NCBI GenBank assembly: GCA_029061255.1
Contig: JAIDSL010000099.1
Coordinates: forward strand, 18,932-82,931
DNA: 64,000 nucleotides
Source of the DNA: Muribaculaceae bacterium
Lineage (GTDB): Bacteria > Bacteroidota > Bacteroidia > Bacteroidales > Muribaculaceae
Reading direction: 5' to 3'
In this document: positions 54,165 to 62,620 of the stretch, piece by piece
Numbering within the stretch: position 1 is the first letter of the stretch
Layout of the letters: every line of letters begins with the position of its first letter
Translations under genes and position numbers: made by a program
Notes under the pieces: generated by a model
Told to the model about the DNA's origin: nothing
The model's database searches: none
What the model saw: only the letters and a program-made list of their open reading frames with translations

Positions 54165-56306
54165 CTAAATTGCCAGCGTGATCAGTATCTTCTGCCCTCT
54201 GACGGCCTTCGATCCTGCCGGGATAGACTGCTTCATCACCCGTCCGGATCCTTCAACTGCCACGTTAAGACCTCTGCTTTCAAGCATATTGACTGCCGAG
54301 CGTAGGTCGTAGCCGGTCACGTCCGGGACTTTCCCCGATGGATATTCCTTCTTTGGTGTCATCTTTTTTATCGGGTGGCCAAGAGAGCTGGCTATCTTTT
54401 CAGAGTCATTGCCAAAGCTTGCCGCTATTGTAGGCCTTTCGCCCGAAGCGGAAGTCTTGAGTTTGGGCGTTCCGGAAAGCATGCCTCTTGCGTGCATCTT
54501 GAGGGCAATTTGCTTCATCACCTGCCCTGACGTACGGTTGGCACTTAGTCCTGCCATTCCCTGCACGAGTACCATGCAACTGTATTTAGGCACTTCATAG
54601 GGGAAGAATCCCGCGAATGCAAAGCGTCTTTTGGCTGCGTTATACTGTCCTTTCTCCACAGGGAAGGCTGTGCCGGTCTTTCCTACTATCTTTACGCGGT
54701 CGTCACGCACAAGACGTGCGGTGCCATGCTCTCCCCACACTACTTCGTGGATGCATTGCTTCACCTTCTCTGCCGTCTCAGGCGAGCATATCTGGTCGCG
54801 TATATAGCTGATGGGAATTATCGAGTCCCCCTTTTCGGAGCGCAAAGCACGTACGAGGTGTGGTCTCACCAGCTTTCCGTGGTTGGCGATGGCGTTGTAA
54901 AATGCCAATGTATATAAAGGAGGCACCATCGTGTTGTAGCCATAGGCCTGGCGTGCCAGGTCAAGGTGGCGTGAGGTCATTGTGATAGGTTGCCCCTTGC
55001 TGTTGGTCGGTTCCAGACGGCGCACCTGTGGTTTCTGCTCGCCGGCAATTCCCGAGTTGATCCTATCAAAAAATCCTATTGATGCCAACCTGTCATAGTA
55101 TTTCGCCGGATCGTTGGCGTAGCCTCTGAATATGACGCGTGCTATGCCGGTATTGCTCGACATCTCAATCACTTGCTTCATATTCTTCACTGTGGGGGCA
55201 TGCGGGTCGTTGGTGCGCTGGAATGGTGAGCAGTCGATTGTTTGGTTCACACTGCTCACAAGCCCGTCTTCAAATGCTATCATCATGGAGATCGGCTTGA
55301 TCACCGATCCCGGTTCATAAGGTAGCACAGCACGGTTGAGCGCTTCCCCATATGACCCGTCGTCCATTCTCTCTATGCTCGACAGGGCCTTGATTTCTCC
55401 CGTAGCCACCTCCATGAGGATTGCTGTGCCCCATTCGCAGTTGGTATCTGAGCAGATGTCCTGCAGACTTTCCTCCACTATGTCCTGAAGGTCGATGTCT
55501 ATTGTTGTGAGAAGGTCATAGCCCGGTGTAGGGGGAGTGGTGATCCAGTTGCCATATCCCTTTGTCAGCGGCACCTGCTTTGCATATCCCGGCTTGCCGT
55601 AGAGAAGCGAGTCAAGGTCTTTTTCAAGTCCGGAATATCCATGTATCTCTCCCTTATGTTTTGTCTTCTCTGTCACTACTTCATGCACTCTGCCGATGCT
55701 TCGGTTTGCCATCTTTCCATAGGGATAGATACGGCGGGAATGCTCCTCTTTGTATAAAGGGCATCTGAATCCTGCCCCCTTGAAATCGCGTACGAATACG
55801 AGCTTTCGCGCAGAGTCAAATTCCTCCAGTGGTCGGTGGCGGGCTATGGTAAGTGAGCGTGTGCGCTTGTCAGGATCTTTCTCCACTTCCTCCATAAACC
55901 TTACATGCCATGATTTTGCTTTTCTTGTGGCAGCGTCGGCTTTCTCCGGATCAAAACGTGGATAGCGTCTGTCAAGGGTGTCGGCCAGTGAGTCGAGTTT
56001 GGCGATGAGCTTGTCTTTGGGCATCGCCTTGATTTTATTGTGGCGCATATCGATCTTGATGTCGCACACCTTTACATTACATGCCAATATATTGCCGTTG
56101 GCAGCAAGTATGCTGCCTCTTTCCGGAGCTATTGTGTCTATTCTTGATAGCTGCTTCTCCGCGCGTTCGTTCCATGCCGAAGCTTCCACCACTGTGGTGC
56201 GAAACATATTCCATATTATCCCAATCGCCATCAGGAGGAAGAAACTTGTGATCACTCCATAGCGGTTGAAGATGCGTCTTTTATTGCCTTTCTTTGCTGA
56301 TGCCAT
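54165..56306 (-). CDS. ftsI: Septal penicillin-binding protein FtsI/PBP3 with a PASTA domain
   Basis: Class B transpeptidase crosslinking septal peptidoglycan. 713 residues: a short cytoplasmic part and one helix (GVITSFFLLMAIGIIWNMF), a dimerisation region with RGSILAANGNILA, then the transpeptidase domain with the active serine in PGSVIK (about 333), SSN near 382 and KTG in VGKTGTA near 540. It ends in a PASTA domain (VPDVTGYDLRSAVNMLESRGLNV, about 650-713), which makes it SpoVD-like in layout. Eleven bases after ftsL. Confidence 0.96.
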   Translation of the reverse strand: MASAKKGNKRRIFNRYGVITSFFLLMAIGIIWNMFRTTVVEASAWNERAEKQLSRIDTIAPERGSILAANGNILACNVKVCDIKIDMRHNKIKAMPKDKLIAKLDSLADTLDRRYPRFDPEKADAATRKAKSWHVRFMEEVEKDPDKRTRSLTIARHRPLEEFDSARKLVFVRDFKGAGFRCPLYKEEHSRRIYPYGKMANRSIGRVHEVVTEKTKHKGEIHGYSGLEKDLDSLLYGKPGYAKQVPLTKGYGNWITTPPTPGYDLLTTIDIDLQDIVEESLQDICSDTNCEWGTAILMEVATGEIKALSSIERMDDGSYGEALNRAVLPYEPGSVIKPISMMIAFEDGLVSSVNQTIDCSPFQRTNDPHAPTVKNMKQVIEMSSNTGIARVIFRGYANDPAKYYDRLASIGFFDRINSGIAGEQKPQVRRLEPTNSKGQPITMTSRHLDLARQAYGYNTMVPPLYTLAFYNAIANHGKLVRPHLVRALRSEKGDSIIPISYIRDQICSPETAEKVKQCIHEVVWGEHGTARLVRDDRVKIVGKTGTAFPVEKGQYNAAKRRFAFAGFFPYEVPKYSCMVLVQGMAGLSANRTSGQVMKQIALKMHARGMLSGTPKLKTSASGERPTIAASFGNDSEKIASSLGHPIKKMTPKKEYPSGKVPDVTGYDLRSAVNMLESRGLNVAVEGSGRVMKQSIPAGSKAVRGQKILITLAI

Positions 56307-56316
56307 GTCGTGAGAT

Positions 56317-56736
56317 TTATTGGTTTGATGTAGGTTTCAGGCCTTCACATTCTATCACTACCGGAGGCTCTTCCTGATATCGCAGTCCCAGATGCTTCTC
56401 AGTTGTGAGCCTTGTTAGCTCCGTCTCCCTGATGAGGGTCATATACCAGGCTTTCTCATGAAGCTTGTCGCTTTCCGCACGTTGCAGTTCTTTATTGAGC
56501 TGCTTTATCTCAGACATCCTTGTCTTTGTGCGGTAGCGTAGTCCCATCACTCCGATGAGAACTGTTATGATTGCTATTACAAGCCATGCATTGCGCTTGA
56601 AAAACTCAAGCGATATGGCGCGTCCCGACCGCAGGGAGTCGGTGTTATGCTTGACGGTGTTGCTCACCGACGCGCCGAACCCCCTCTTTTTCTTGCTCTT
56701 GCTGTCAGTTCCCTTTTTTGATTTGCTTTTGCCCAT
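56317..56736 (-). CDS. ftsL: FtsL-like division protein
   Basis: A 139-residue bitopic protein: a very basic cytoplasmic N-terminus (KSKSKKGTDSKSKKKRGFG), one helix (NAWLVIAIITVLIGVMGL, about 50-67) and a periplasmic coiled-coil (SEIKQLNKELQRAESDKLHEKAWY). This is the FtsL plan. Sequence conservation in FtsL is low, so the call rests on topology and its position between rsmH and ftsI. Confidence 0.82.
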   Translation of the reverse strand: MGKSKSKKGTDSKSKKKRGFGASVSNTVKHNTDSLRSGRAISLEFFKRNAWLVIAIITVLIGVMGLRYRTKTRMSEIKQLNKELQRAESDKLHEKAWYMTLIRETELTRLTTEKHLGLRYQEEPPVVIECEGLKPTSNQ

Positions 56737-56776
56737 CCTAATATGTCGTTTTGCGTTGTCCCTTTATTATATTTAG

Positions 56777-57694
56777 TTAAACTTTAATATTTAGTGCCGC
56801 CGCTCTGAGCTTGGCACTGCGGCTGCGAGGATTCCTCTCTATTTCCTCAGCATCTGCCGTGATAGGCGACTTTGTGATTGCCCTCCAGTCGCATATCACT
56901 TTCCCGAAGAAGTCTTTCTCTATTTTCCCTTCGGCATTGCCGGAGCGGAAGAAGTTTTTCACTATCCGGTCTTCCACGGAGTGATAGGTCAGTATCACAG
57001 CCCTTCCCCCTTCCTTCAGCATCTTCGGGGCTTCTGATAGCAGTGTGGTCAGGGCTTCCATCTCCGAGTTGACGGCAATGCGTAGCGCTTGGAACACTTG
57101 GGCCATCTCCTTCTTCTCCCCTTTCGGGTTCAATCCCGGTCTTACAGCCTCAGCAAGTTGGAATGTAGTCTGGAGTTTGCCTTGCTCGCGGGCTGCTATT
57201 ATCGCCTTTGCCGCTTTTGCCGGGTCTTTGAGGTCGGCATAGGTGCGGAAGAGCGAAGTGAGGTCGCGGGTGTCATACTGCTCCAGCAGCTGGGCTGCCG
57301 TCATCGGTGCTTTTTGGTTCATTCTCATGTCGAGCGGTGCGTCGGCGCGGAAAGAAAAGCCGCGTTCTGCATCATCGAAATGATGAAACGATACCCCGAG
57401 GTCAGCAAGAATGCTGTCTACCCTTTCCACTCCATGGTAGCGTAGGAAGTTGCGCATGAAGCGGAAATTGCTTCTCACGAATGTAAACCGTGGGTCATCC
57501 GGGGCATTGGCAATTGCATCTTCGTCCTGGTCGAATCCGAATAGGTGTCCATCTGGTCCGAGCCGTTCAAGAATGGCGCGCGAATGCCCACCGCCTCCGA
57601 AGGTGGCGTCGACATAGATGCCGTCTGGCTTGAGGTCAAGGCATTCGATGGTCTGCGGTAGCAGCGCCGGTATGTGATAAGTTGGCTCTGACAT
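56777..57694 (-). CDS. rsmH: 16S rRNA (cytosine-1402-N4) methyltransferase RsmH
   Basis: Methylates C1402 in the ribosomal decoding centre. The start at 57694 (MSEPTYHIPALLPQTIECL) fits the family; an ATG 24 bases upstream adds eight residues. Motifs: YVDATFGGGGHSRAIL for SAM, LADLGVSFHHFDDAERGFSF, and VILTYHSVEDRIVKNFF. About 305 residues. In most dcw clusters mraZ precedes this gene; none is present here. Confidence 0.96.
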   Translation of the reverse strand: MSEPTYHIPALLPQTIECLDLKPDGIYVDATFGGGGHSRAILERLGPDGHLFGFDQDEDAIANAPDDPRFTFVRSNFRFMRNFLRYHGVERVDSILADLGVSFHHFDDAERGFSFRADAPLDMRMNQKAPMTAAQLLEQYDTRDLTSLFRTYADLKDPAKAAKAIIAAREQGKLQTTFQLAEAVRPGLNPKGEKKEMAQVFQALRIAVNSEMEALTTLLSEAPKMLKEGGRAVILTYHSVEDRIVKNFFRSGNAEGKIEKDFFGKVICDWRAITKSPITADAEEIERNPRSRSAKLRAAALNIKV

Positions 57695-57726
57695 AGGTGG
57701 TGTGATTGAATTATGCAATTCGGATG

Positions 57727-57758
57727 TAAAGTTACATAAATTATTTCAAATTTGCGAA
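57727..57758 (-). promoter_or_regulatory. Possible promoter of the dcw cluster
   Basis: TAACTTTA (minus strand, 57727-57734) and TTCG (57755-57758), 20 bases apart, each differ by one base from the TAnnTTTG and TTTG boxes. The flanking A/T-rich DNA also repeats ATTTGCGAAT. Confidence 0.35.
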
Positions 57759-57817
57759 TGCAAACACCAATAATTTGCGAATTTTAATAAAAAAACTTAT
57801 CTACAAGGCTTTTCCGT

Positions 57818-60439
57818 TCACTCAATTTTTCGCAGGAGTGAGGCAAGTTTGTCGCCTATTCCTATTGTGTAGCCTTGTGAGAGGAAGACGACACGGTTGA
57901 ATGTGTCAGCAACAATCAGTATTGGAAGTTCATTGCCTGTCAGGTTGACTCCTTCCGCTATGCTCTCTAATATTTTCCCATTTTTGTCAGTGCCTGTGCT
58001 TGCCGTAGATGGTAGTGCCGGGAAGTCTTTTAGGTCTATGCCGAATCTATTGCCTTCACTCTCTTCTGTGAGAAGAAGTATCGGTCGGCCAGTTGCCTCA
58101 AGTATAGAGGCTGCTTCCGCAATGTCACGTATCACGTGGTTGGATGGCTCATGGTTTGGTTTTAGTAAAGCGAGCACATAGTAGCCACGCCCGGTGGTGG
58201 ATAGTATGGAGGTCTCCGTGTTAGATTCGTCAGGTAGGTATCGGCTTTCAGAGTCGAAAGAGCCTATCACCTGCACCTTGCTGTCATCATGGCGGATGGT
58301 CATTGGCTCGCTTACGGTGTCTGCATTCAGATTGATGCTTCTCATGTGTGCAAGCACGCCGCCGTCAGCCATACGCTGGCCCGTCGTCAGAAGATAGGTG
58401 CCCTGATCGAGAGTCTCCCCGTTGGCAAAGGTTTCCGAGAGTCCTATAAAATCAGGATAATTGAGCAATACCGGTTCCCCGCCGGATATCTTCGACACCG
58501 TGAAGTGCGAATAATATTTCGGATCAGGGATATTGTCGGATGCTTCATACTCAAGCTTAAGTATTCCCTGCGCCCCTGTCTTCCGGTCAGGGATTCCGGA
58601 TGAGAATGATGCGTCGTGCCATTTCCCGGTGTCATCAGCCCATTGAGTCTTTCCTGTCACAGGGTCGATTCGCGCTGGAATGCCGAAACTGCGTGCCCCT
58701 GCCACAAAGAAGACATCGCGCGAGAGCGGCGACGTCTTCCTGACGCGCCATACAGCCTCCGGGCTCATCGTGATCTGTTCGGGATACCAAGTCTCGCTTG
58801 GCTCAATGTTTTCACTGATCCAGCTGACCCATATTTCCGGATTTTTTCGGAATGCATCTATCTGCTCCTGCGCCACTGCGTTGAGGAAGAAACTGCGGAA
58901 TGGTGTCAGCTCCTCGTCGGCGATGCGGGGCGACATGACGTATTCTCCGAAAAGCTTTCCATATCCTTCGTCGATTGCCACAATATGGTCGTTGAGTACA
59001 TCTCTTCCTGCGTCTGTAAGGTCTTTTTCGGTAAGCGACTCAAGAAGCAGGAGTCCTTTATCGCGCGTATCTCTTGGAAGGCTTCTCAGGAATCCGGATA
59101 TCACGGAATGGTTGCCTCTCGCATTTCTCATTATTGGGATCAAACGCTCGGCATCGACTTCTAAAATATCCGCTATCCTGCGCGTTTCGTCATCGGTGCA
59201 GAAGGTTGCCGTATATGAGTTGCGCAGAGAGTCTTCGCGCTGTAAAAGCAGGTCATTTCTGTGTCTTTGATCACTGCTGACGGCGGTTTCAATGTTTCTG
59301 CCCATGGGAGGGGTGATGTCAAGGTCTTCTTTGAATTCAGCATGCTCTTTGCGGTCAAGCATGACAGTGACATTGCGGTCTTTTCCTACCCTTCCCTTGC
59401 GGAATCCAAAGCGATCGCCGTCAGTCACCCAAAGCAGCAAGTCGCCGAGCCCGGCCACGAGCGATGCATCGCCGCGGCTGTCGGTGGTTTTCTCAGCTAT
59501 AGGATAGAATTCCGCATAGTTGTAGAGGCGGAATGAGGCTTTGGCATTCACTGCCGGGCTGCCGTCAGGATATACGGCGTGTAAGGTTATGGTGTCTACC
59601 GGAGCATAATGGTCAGTGACATTGATGAAGGTTATGCCGTCTATTTTCTCAAGCCGTTCCTCGTCTCCGGCATAGTTGCCGAATACGCGGGCATGCATCA
59701 GCATGCCGCGCGAGGCGGGGGCGTTAAACCATCCGAGGTTCAGCACCGGTTCAGGCTCGCATGCCCCGAGGAAATGCCATTCGCCGTCTGCCCATGCCTC
59801 CACCCAGGCATGGTTGTCGTCGGTGTGTGCCCATCTTGGTGTATACACCTGCCGTGCCGGTATCCCTACCGAGCGCAACGCAGCCACTGTAAAAGTCGAT
59901 TCCTCCCCGCATCTTCCGATGGCGGAGCTCACTGTCTGCAAGGGAGAATGGGTGCGCCCGTCAGATGGCTGGTAAGTAGCTTTTTCGTGACACCAATGGT
60001 TCACCTCAAGGATGGCGTCTGCCATCGATAATCCTTTCACCCTATCTTTAAGTTCCTCGTAGAACTCCGGACGATGTCGGTCCGGGGCTTCGTTGTTGAC
60101 TCTTACCGGAAGCACGAAATGTCTGAACAGGGTGTCGTCTACCTTGCTTCCCCACGGCATTTCTGCTCTGGCTTTAAGTGCGGGGTCTACCACATATTCC
60201 AGATAATAGTCCACATCCCTGTCGGTCATATCCGGCAGTGGCATATAGGCATAGAGCATCTTCAGCGCATCGCGCTGCCCCTTTGACAGCGATAGATTTT
60301 CAAGCCGCAATCCCCCGGCATTTTCAATCACATTCTTTCTATCCTGAAAATCCCTCTCGATTTCAGGCGTGACAATCTCTGCATATGCATTAATCGATAA
60401 TATCGAAAGTATCCCGACCGATATCCTGTATAAATTCAT
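57818..60439 (-). CDS. Exported transglutaminase-like protein with a C-terminal thioredoxin-like region
   Basis: A large exported protein of about 873 residues. The start at 60439 gives the signal peptide MNLYRISVGILSILSINAYAE; the longer frame begins with a GTG inside a palindromic repeat. A transglutaminase-like domain carries the nucleophile in IGRCGEESTF (about C177) and the histidine in TDDNHAWVEAW (about H210). Residues about 245-350 look like a carboxypeptidase-regulatory-type beta domain (HAVYPDGSPAVNAKASFRLYNYAEFYPI). A later segment (VAGARSFGIPARIDPVTGKTQW) resembles a second, incomplete transglutaminase domain. The last 120 residues look thioredoxin-like but lack a CxxC. Such proteins may act as peptidases or amidases on peptides or cell wall; the substrate is unknown. 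Confidence 0.78.
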   Translation of the reverse strand: MNLYRISVGILSILSINAYAEIVTPEIERDFQDRKNVIENAGGLRLENLSLSKGQRDALKMLYAYMPLPDMTDRDVDYYLEYVVDPALKARAEMPWGSKVDDTLFRHFVLPVRVNNEAPDRHRPEFYEELKDRVKGLSMADAILEVNHWCHEKATYQPSDGRTHSPLQTVSSAIGRCGEESTFTVAALRSVGIPARQVYTPRWAHTDDNHAWVEAWADGEWHFLGACEPEPVLNLGWFNAPASRGMLMHARVFGNYAGDEERLEKIDGITFINVTDHYAPVDTITLHAVYPDGSPAVNAKASFRLYNYAEFYPIAEKTTDSRGDASLVAGLGDLLLWVTDGDRFGFRKGRVGKDRNVTVMLDRKEHAEFKEDLDITPPMGRNIETAVSSDQRHRNDLLLQREDSLRNSYTATFCTDDETRRIADILEVDAERLIPIMRNARGNHSVISGFLRSLPRDTRDKGLLLLESLTEKDLTDAGRDVLNDHIVAIDEGYGKLFGEYVMSPRIADEELTPFRSFFLNAVAQEQIDAFRKNPEIWVSWISENIEPSETWYPEQITMSPEAVWRVRKTSPLSRDVFFVAGARSFGIPARIDPVTGKTQWADDTGKWHDASFSSGIPDRKTGAQGILKLEYEASDNIPDPKYYSHFTVSKISGGEPVLLNYPDFIGLSETFANGETLDQGTYLLTTGQRMADGGVLAHMRSINLNADTVSEPMTIRHDDSKVQVIGSFDSESRYLPDESNTETSILSTTGRGYYVLALLKPNHEPSNHVIRDIAEAASILEATGRPILLLTEESEGNRFGIDLKDFPALPSTASTGTDKNGKILESIAEGVNLTGNELPILIVADTFNRVVFLSQGYTIGIGDKLASLLRKIE

Positions 60440-60448
60440 GATCATTTG

Positions 60449-60473
60449 GTAGGGACGCACGGCTCGTGCGTCC
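60449..60473. repeat. Palindromic repeat element, single copy (copy 5)
   Basis: A perfect copy of the 25-base element seen at 32864-32888, in the 39-base gap between cutC and the transglutaminase-like gene. Confidence 0.88.
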
Positions 60474-60478
60474 GATTA

Positions 60479-61237
60479 TTATTTGGTCTGGCTGACGCAC
60501 TGGCTGTACGCCCTTACCAGTTTTCTTACAATCTCTTCAGATGTGGTCATTCTCGAATATTCATCCACATCCGCTTTCCCCATATTCACACCATCGTTCC
60601 TGAATTCCATCGATGATCCTGTTATAGCTTTTGCGGAAGCATGCACTTCCCTCACTCTCGCTCTTTCAATGATTTCCACTACATTTTCCGGACTCACTCC
60701 TCCTGCAGCTATGAATGTAATCGATGGGAATTTTGCCTGTAGTTCCCCAATCACGGCAGCTCCCTCCATTGCAGTGGCAGCCAGTCCGGAAGTTAGTATC
60801 CGGTCGCATCCGAGTTCTAAGATGTCTTTCACAGCTTGCCGAGGATCTCTGCACATGTCGAATGCCCGGTGGAATGTCATGTGAAGTCCTTCGGCTGCCT
60901 CCGCCATACGGCGGCATGACTCAGTGTCGATATCTCCGTCAGGCTTAAGCGCTCCAAACACCACTCCGTTCACTCCAAGCCTTCGGCAGGTCTCGATGTC
61001 ACGGACCATCACGCGAAGCTCCGCGTTGGAGTACGCGAAATCACCCGTGCGCGGACGTATCAGCACATTCACCTTGATTCCCCCTACTGTCAAGGCCTCC
61101 TCGATCATCCCGACCGAGGGAGTGAGTCCCCCTTCGCTCAAGGCGCAACACAGCTCCACTCTGTCAGCCCCGCCTCGCGCTGCGGCATACACACTGTCGA
61201 TATCCCCCGCACAAATCTCCAAAAGTATTTTCCTCAT
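60479..61237 (-). CDS. cutC: CutC family protein
   Basis: A 252-residue TIM-barrel protein of the CutC family, named for copper homeostasis though its enzymatic role is not settled. Typical stretches are LEICAGDIDSVYAAARGGADRVELCCALSEGGLTPSVGMI at the N-terminus, MVRDIETCRRLGVNGVVFGAL, FHRAFDMCRDPRQAVKDILELGCDRILTSG, and VREVHASAK. Complete. It is followed by a palindromic repeat and the transglutaminase-like gene. Confidence 0.93.
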   Translation of the reverse strand: MRKILLEICAGDIDSVYAAARGGADRVELCCALSEGGLTPSVGMIEEALTVGGIKVNVLIRPRTGDFAYSNAELRVMVRDIETCRRLGVNGVVFGALKPDGDIDTESCRRMAEAAEGLHMTFHRAFDMCRDPRQAVKDILELGCDRILTSGLAATAMEGAAVIGELQAKFPSITFIAAGGVSPENVVEIIERARVREVHASAKAITGSSMEFRNDGVNMGKADVDEYSRMTTSEEIVRKLVRAYSQCVSQTK

Positions 61238-61252
61238 TTTTATATCCTCTTA

Positions 61253-61378
61253 ACCCTCAACCCTTCACTCTTTACTCTTCACCCTTCACTCTTTACTCTT
61301 TACCCTTCACTCTTTACCCTTTACTCTTTACTCTTTACCCTTCACTCTTTACTCTTCACCCTTCACTCTTAACCCTTA
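61253..61378. repeat. Heptanucleotide tandem repeat, 18 units
   Basis: Eighteen consecutive heptamers of the form ACYCTTH (ACTCTTT, ACCCTTC, ACTCTTC, ACCCTTT and end variants) run without a frame break between cutC and vanZ. The last units contain the vanZ stop codon (61369-61371). A short degenerate relative lies at 54137-54163. Confidence 0.92.
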
Positions 61379-61776
61379 ATTTTGTATATGCACACCGCGC
61401 CGCACACAAGGAAGGCTCCCGTGATGTCGGCCACGAGATCCCAGACATCTCCCGATCGTCCTGCATTCATCTCGTGTTGCAGTATTTCGGTGATGATGCC
61501 GAATACGGAGGCTATCTCAGGGGCATATGCATCAGCCTTCTGGATTTTTGTGGGCCAACCATGGCGTCGGTTCCAGTCGAGTATGATGCAGAGGGTGAAT
61601 CCTCCGAACATTATTCCGTGCACTATTTTGTCAGCCCCTGGGAAAAGGGGGATATCATTGTCTGGTAGCGGATGCGGTGCCAGAGTCAGCCAGCATATGG
61701 CGAGGAAGCAGACGATGGTCAGCGTCCACGGCGGTAGTTTCTCAAGAATGTTTTTTATCGTTGTCGTAGTTTTCAT
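61369..61776 (-). CDS. VanZ-family membrane protein
   Basis: A small VanZ-like protein of about 135 residues with four hydrophobic segments: TLTIVCFLAICWLTLAP, ADKIVHGIMFGGFTLCIILDW, EIASVFGIITEILQHEM and LVADITGAFLVCGAVCIY. FPGADKIVHGIMFG and TEILQ are the family marks. VanZ was found with teicoplanin resistance, but most homologues have no known role. The start at 61776 is the last Met before the domain; an open frame back to 61878 is made of repeats and the rpsO terminator and is probably not translated. The C-terminus (Lys-Gly-stop) lies in the heptamer repeat. Confidence 0.82.
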   Translation of the reverse strand: MKTTTTIKNILEKLPPWTLTIVCFLAICWLTLAPHPLPDNDIPLFPGADKIVHGIMFGGFTLCIILDWNRRHGWPTKIQKADAYAPEIASVFGIITEILQHEMNAGRSGDVWDLVADITGAFLVCGAVCIYKIKG

Positions 61777-61860
61777 CGTTTTCGTCGTTGTCACAGTTTT
61801 CGTCGTTGTCATCGTTTTCATCGTCGTTGGCTCGGTGACAACGTTGACAACGATGAAAAC
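61756..61860. repeat. Imperfect GTTTTCATC/GTTGTCATC repeat tract at the vanZ start
   Basis: A run of near-repeats built from CGTTTTCAT, CGTTTTCGT and CGTTGTCA covers 61756-61830. An inverted partner (CAACGTTGACAACGATGAAAAC region, 61839-61860) can fold back on it. It lies between the rpsO terminator and vanZ and enters the vanZ N-terminus. Confidence 0.75.
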
Positions 61861-61864
61861 ATAA

Positions 61865-61898
61865 AAATCCAATTCCATCGATCGATGGAATTGGATTT
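61865..61898 (-). terminator. Terminator after rpsO
   Basis: Perfect inverted repeat of 17-base arms (61865-61881 and 61882-61898) centred on CGATCG. In the rpsO direction it is followed by TTTTTAT. Confidence 0.88.
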
Positions 61899-61927
61899 AA
61901 GGTTTTTGGTTGTCAGGTATCACCTGA

Positions 61928-62203
61928 TTAGCGACGGATACCGAGTTCCTTCTTTGCAATGATAGCGCGGTAGCGGTTGATATCCTTGCGGGTCAGGTAG
62001 TCGAGAAGGCTGCGGCGCTGGCCTACGAGAGCCTTAAGTGCACGTGCTGTAGCGTGGTCCTTGTGGTTCTTCTTAAGGTGCTCAGTGAGGTGCTTGATGC
62101 GGATAGAGAAAAGTGCAATCTGGCTTTCGGGGCTGCCTGTGTCGTTCTTGCCCTGGCCATACTTCTCGAAGATAGCCTGTTTTTCTTCAGTTGAAAGATG
62201 CAT
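61928..62203 (-). CDS. rpsO: 30S ribosomal protein S15
   Basis: 91-residue primary binder of 16S rRNA. LSTEEKQAIFEKYGQGKNDTGSPESQIALFSIRIKHLTEHLKKNHKDHATARAL-type sequence with the TGSPE motif, then LVGQRRSLLDYL. Complete; own promoter and terminator. Confidence 0.98.
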   Translation of the reverse strand: MHLSTEEKQAIFEKYGQGKNDTGSPESQIALFSIRIKHLTEHLKKNHKDHATARALKALVGQRRSLLDYLTRKDINRYRAIIAKKELGIRR

Positions 62204-62602
62204 TGTGTTGAGAGTTTAAAAAGTTAAAAAATAGTTGGTTGCCTTTCTTTAAAAGGTTTGCCTCGGGGTCTCTCTCCCCTTTCTTGAAGCACCCTTTCGT
62301 CAAAAGACCCTGCAAAATTACAAAAAATCCCCCACACCACCAAATATTACTCATAAGTTTTTGTGGTCTTCAATTTAAGTTTCGCTTGTTCTAATTCATT
62401 GTAGCGCAATATTCGGAATTTAAAAACTGCGTAGCTTTCTCTGCGTACTCCGGCCGATGCGTAGCAGGCCGCAATCATTGCGAGCTTGCTATAACCGCGA
62501 CGCGAAGCATCCCAAAGCATTGAAACTCCGCTCCTTTGCGCCTTTGCGTGATAATAAAAGAGTATGCGAAAGTTGTGTCTTTAAGATCGAATCAATTATG
62601 AA
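62204..62602. other. Intergenic stretch between rpsO and the MscS-type gene
   Basis: About 400 bases without a supported gene. The first 110 are the rpsO leader, the promoter is at 62313-62344, and the last part carries an AATTATGCAT-type repeat. The middle (about 62400-62580) has GCG-rich scraps such as CTTTGCGCCTTTGCG and no RNA gene that I recognise. Confidence 0.6.
62313..62344 (-). promoter_or_regulatory. rpsO: Promoter of rpsO
   Basis: On the minus strand TTTG (62341-62344) and TAATTTTG (62313-62320) are separated by exactly 20 bases. The leader to the ATG is about 100 bases, long enough for an S15 autoregulatory structure, though none was identified. Confidence 0.75.
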
Positions 62603-62620
62603 TTATGCATTATGCATTAA
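62594..62620. repeat. AATTATGCAT-type repeat at the 3' end of the MscS-type gene (copy D)
   Basis: AATTATGAATTATGCATTATGCATTAAT. It encodes the last residues (Leu-Met-His-Asn-Ala) and the stop of the channel gene. Confidence 0.75.

Noticed and set aside
62204-62602. Hidden tRNA or small RNA gene after rpsO
   Set aside because: I could not form a cloverleaf or a known RNA motif; only promoter, leader and repeats were supported.
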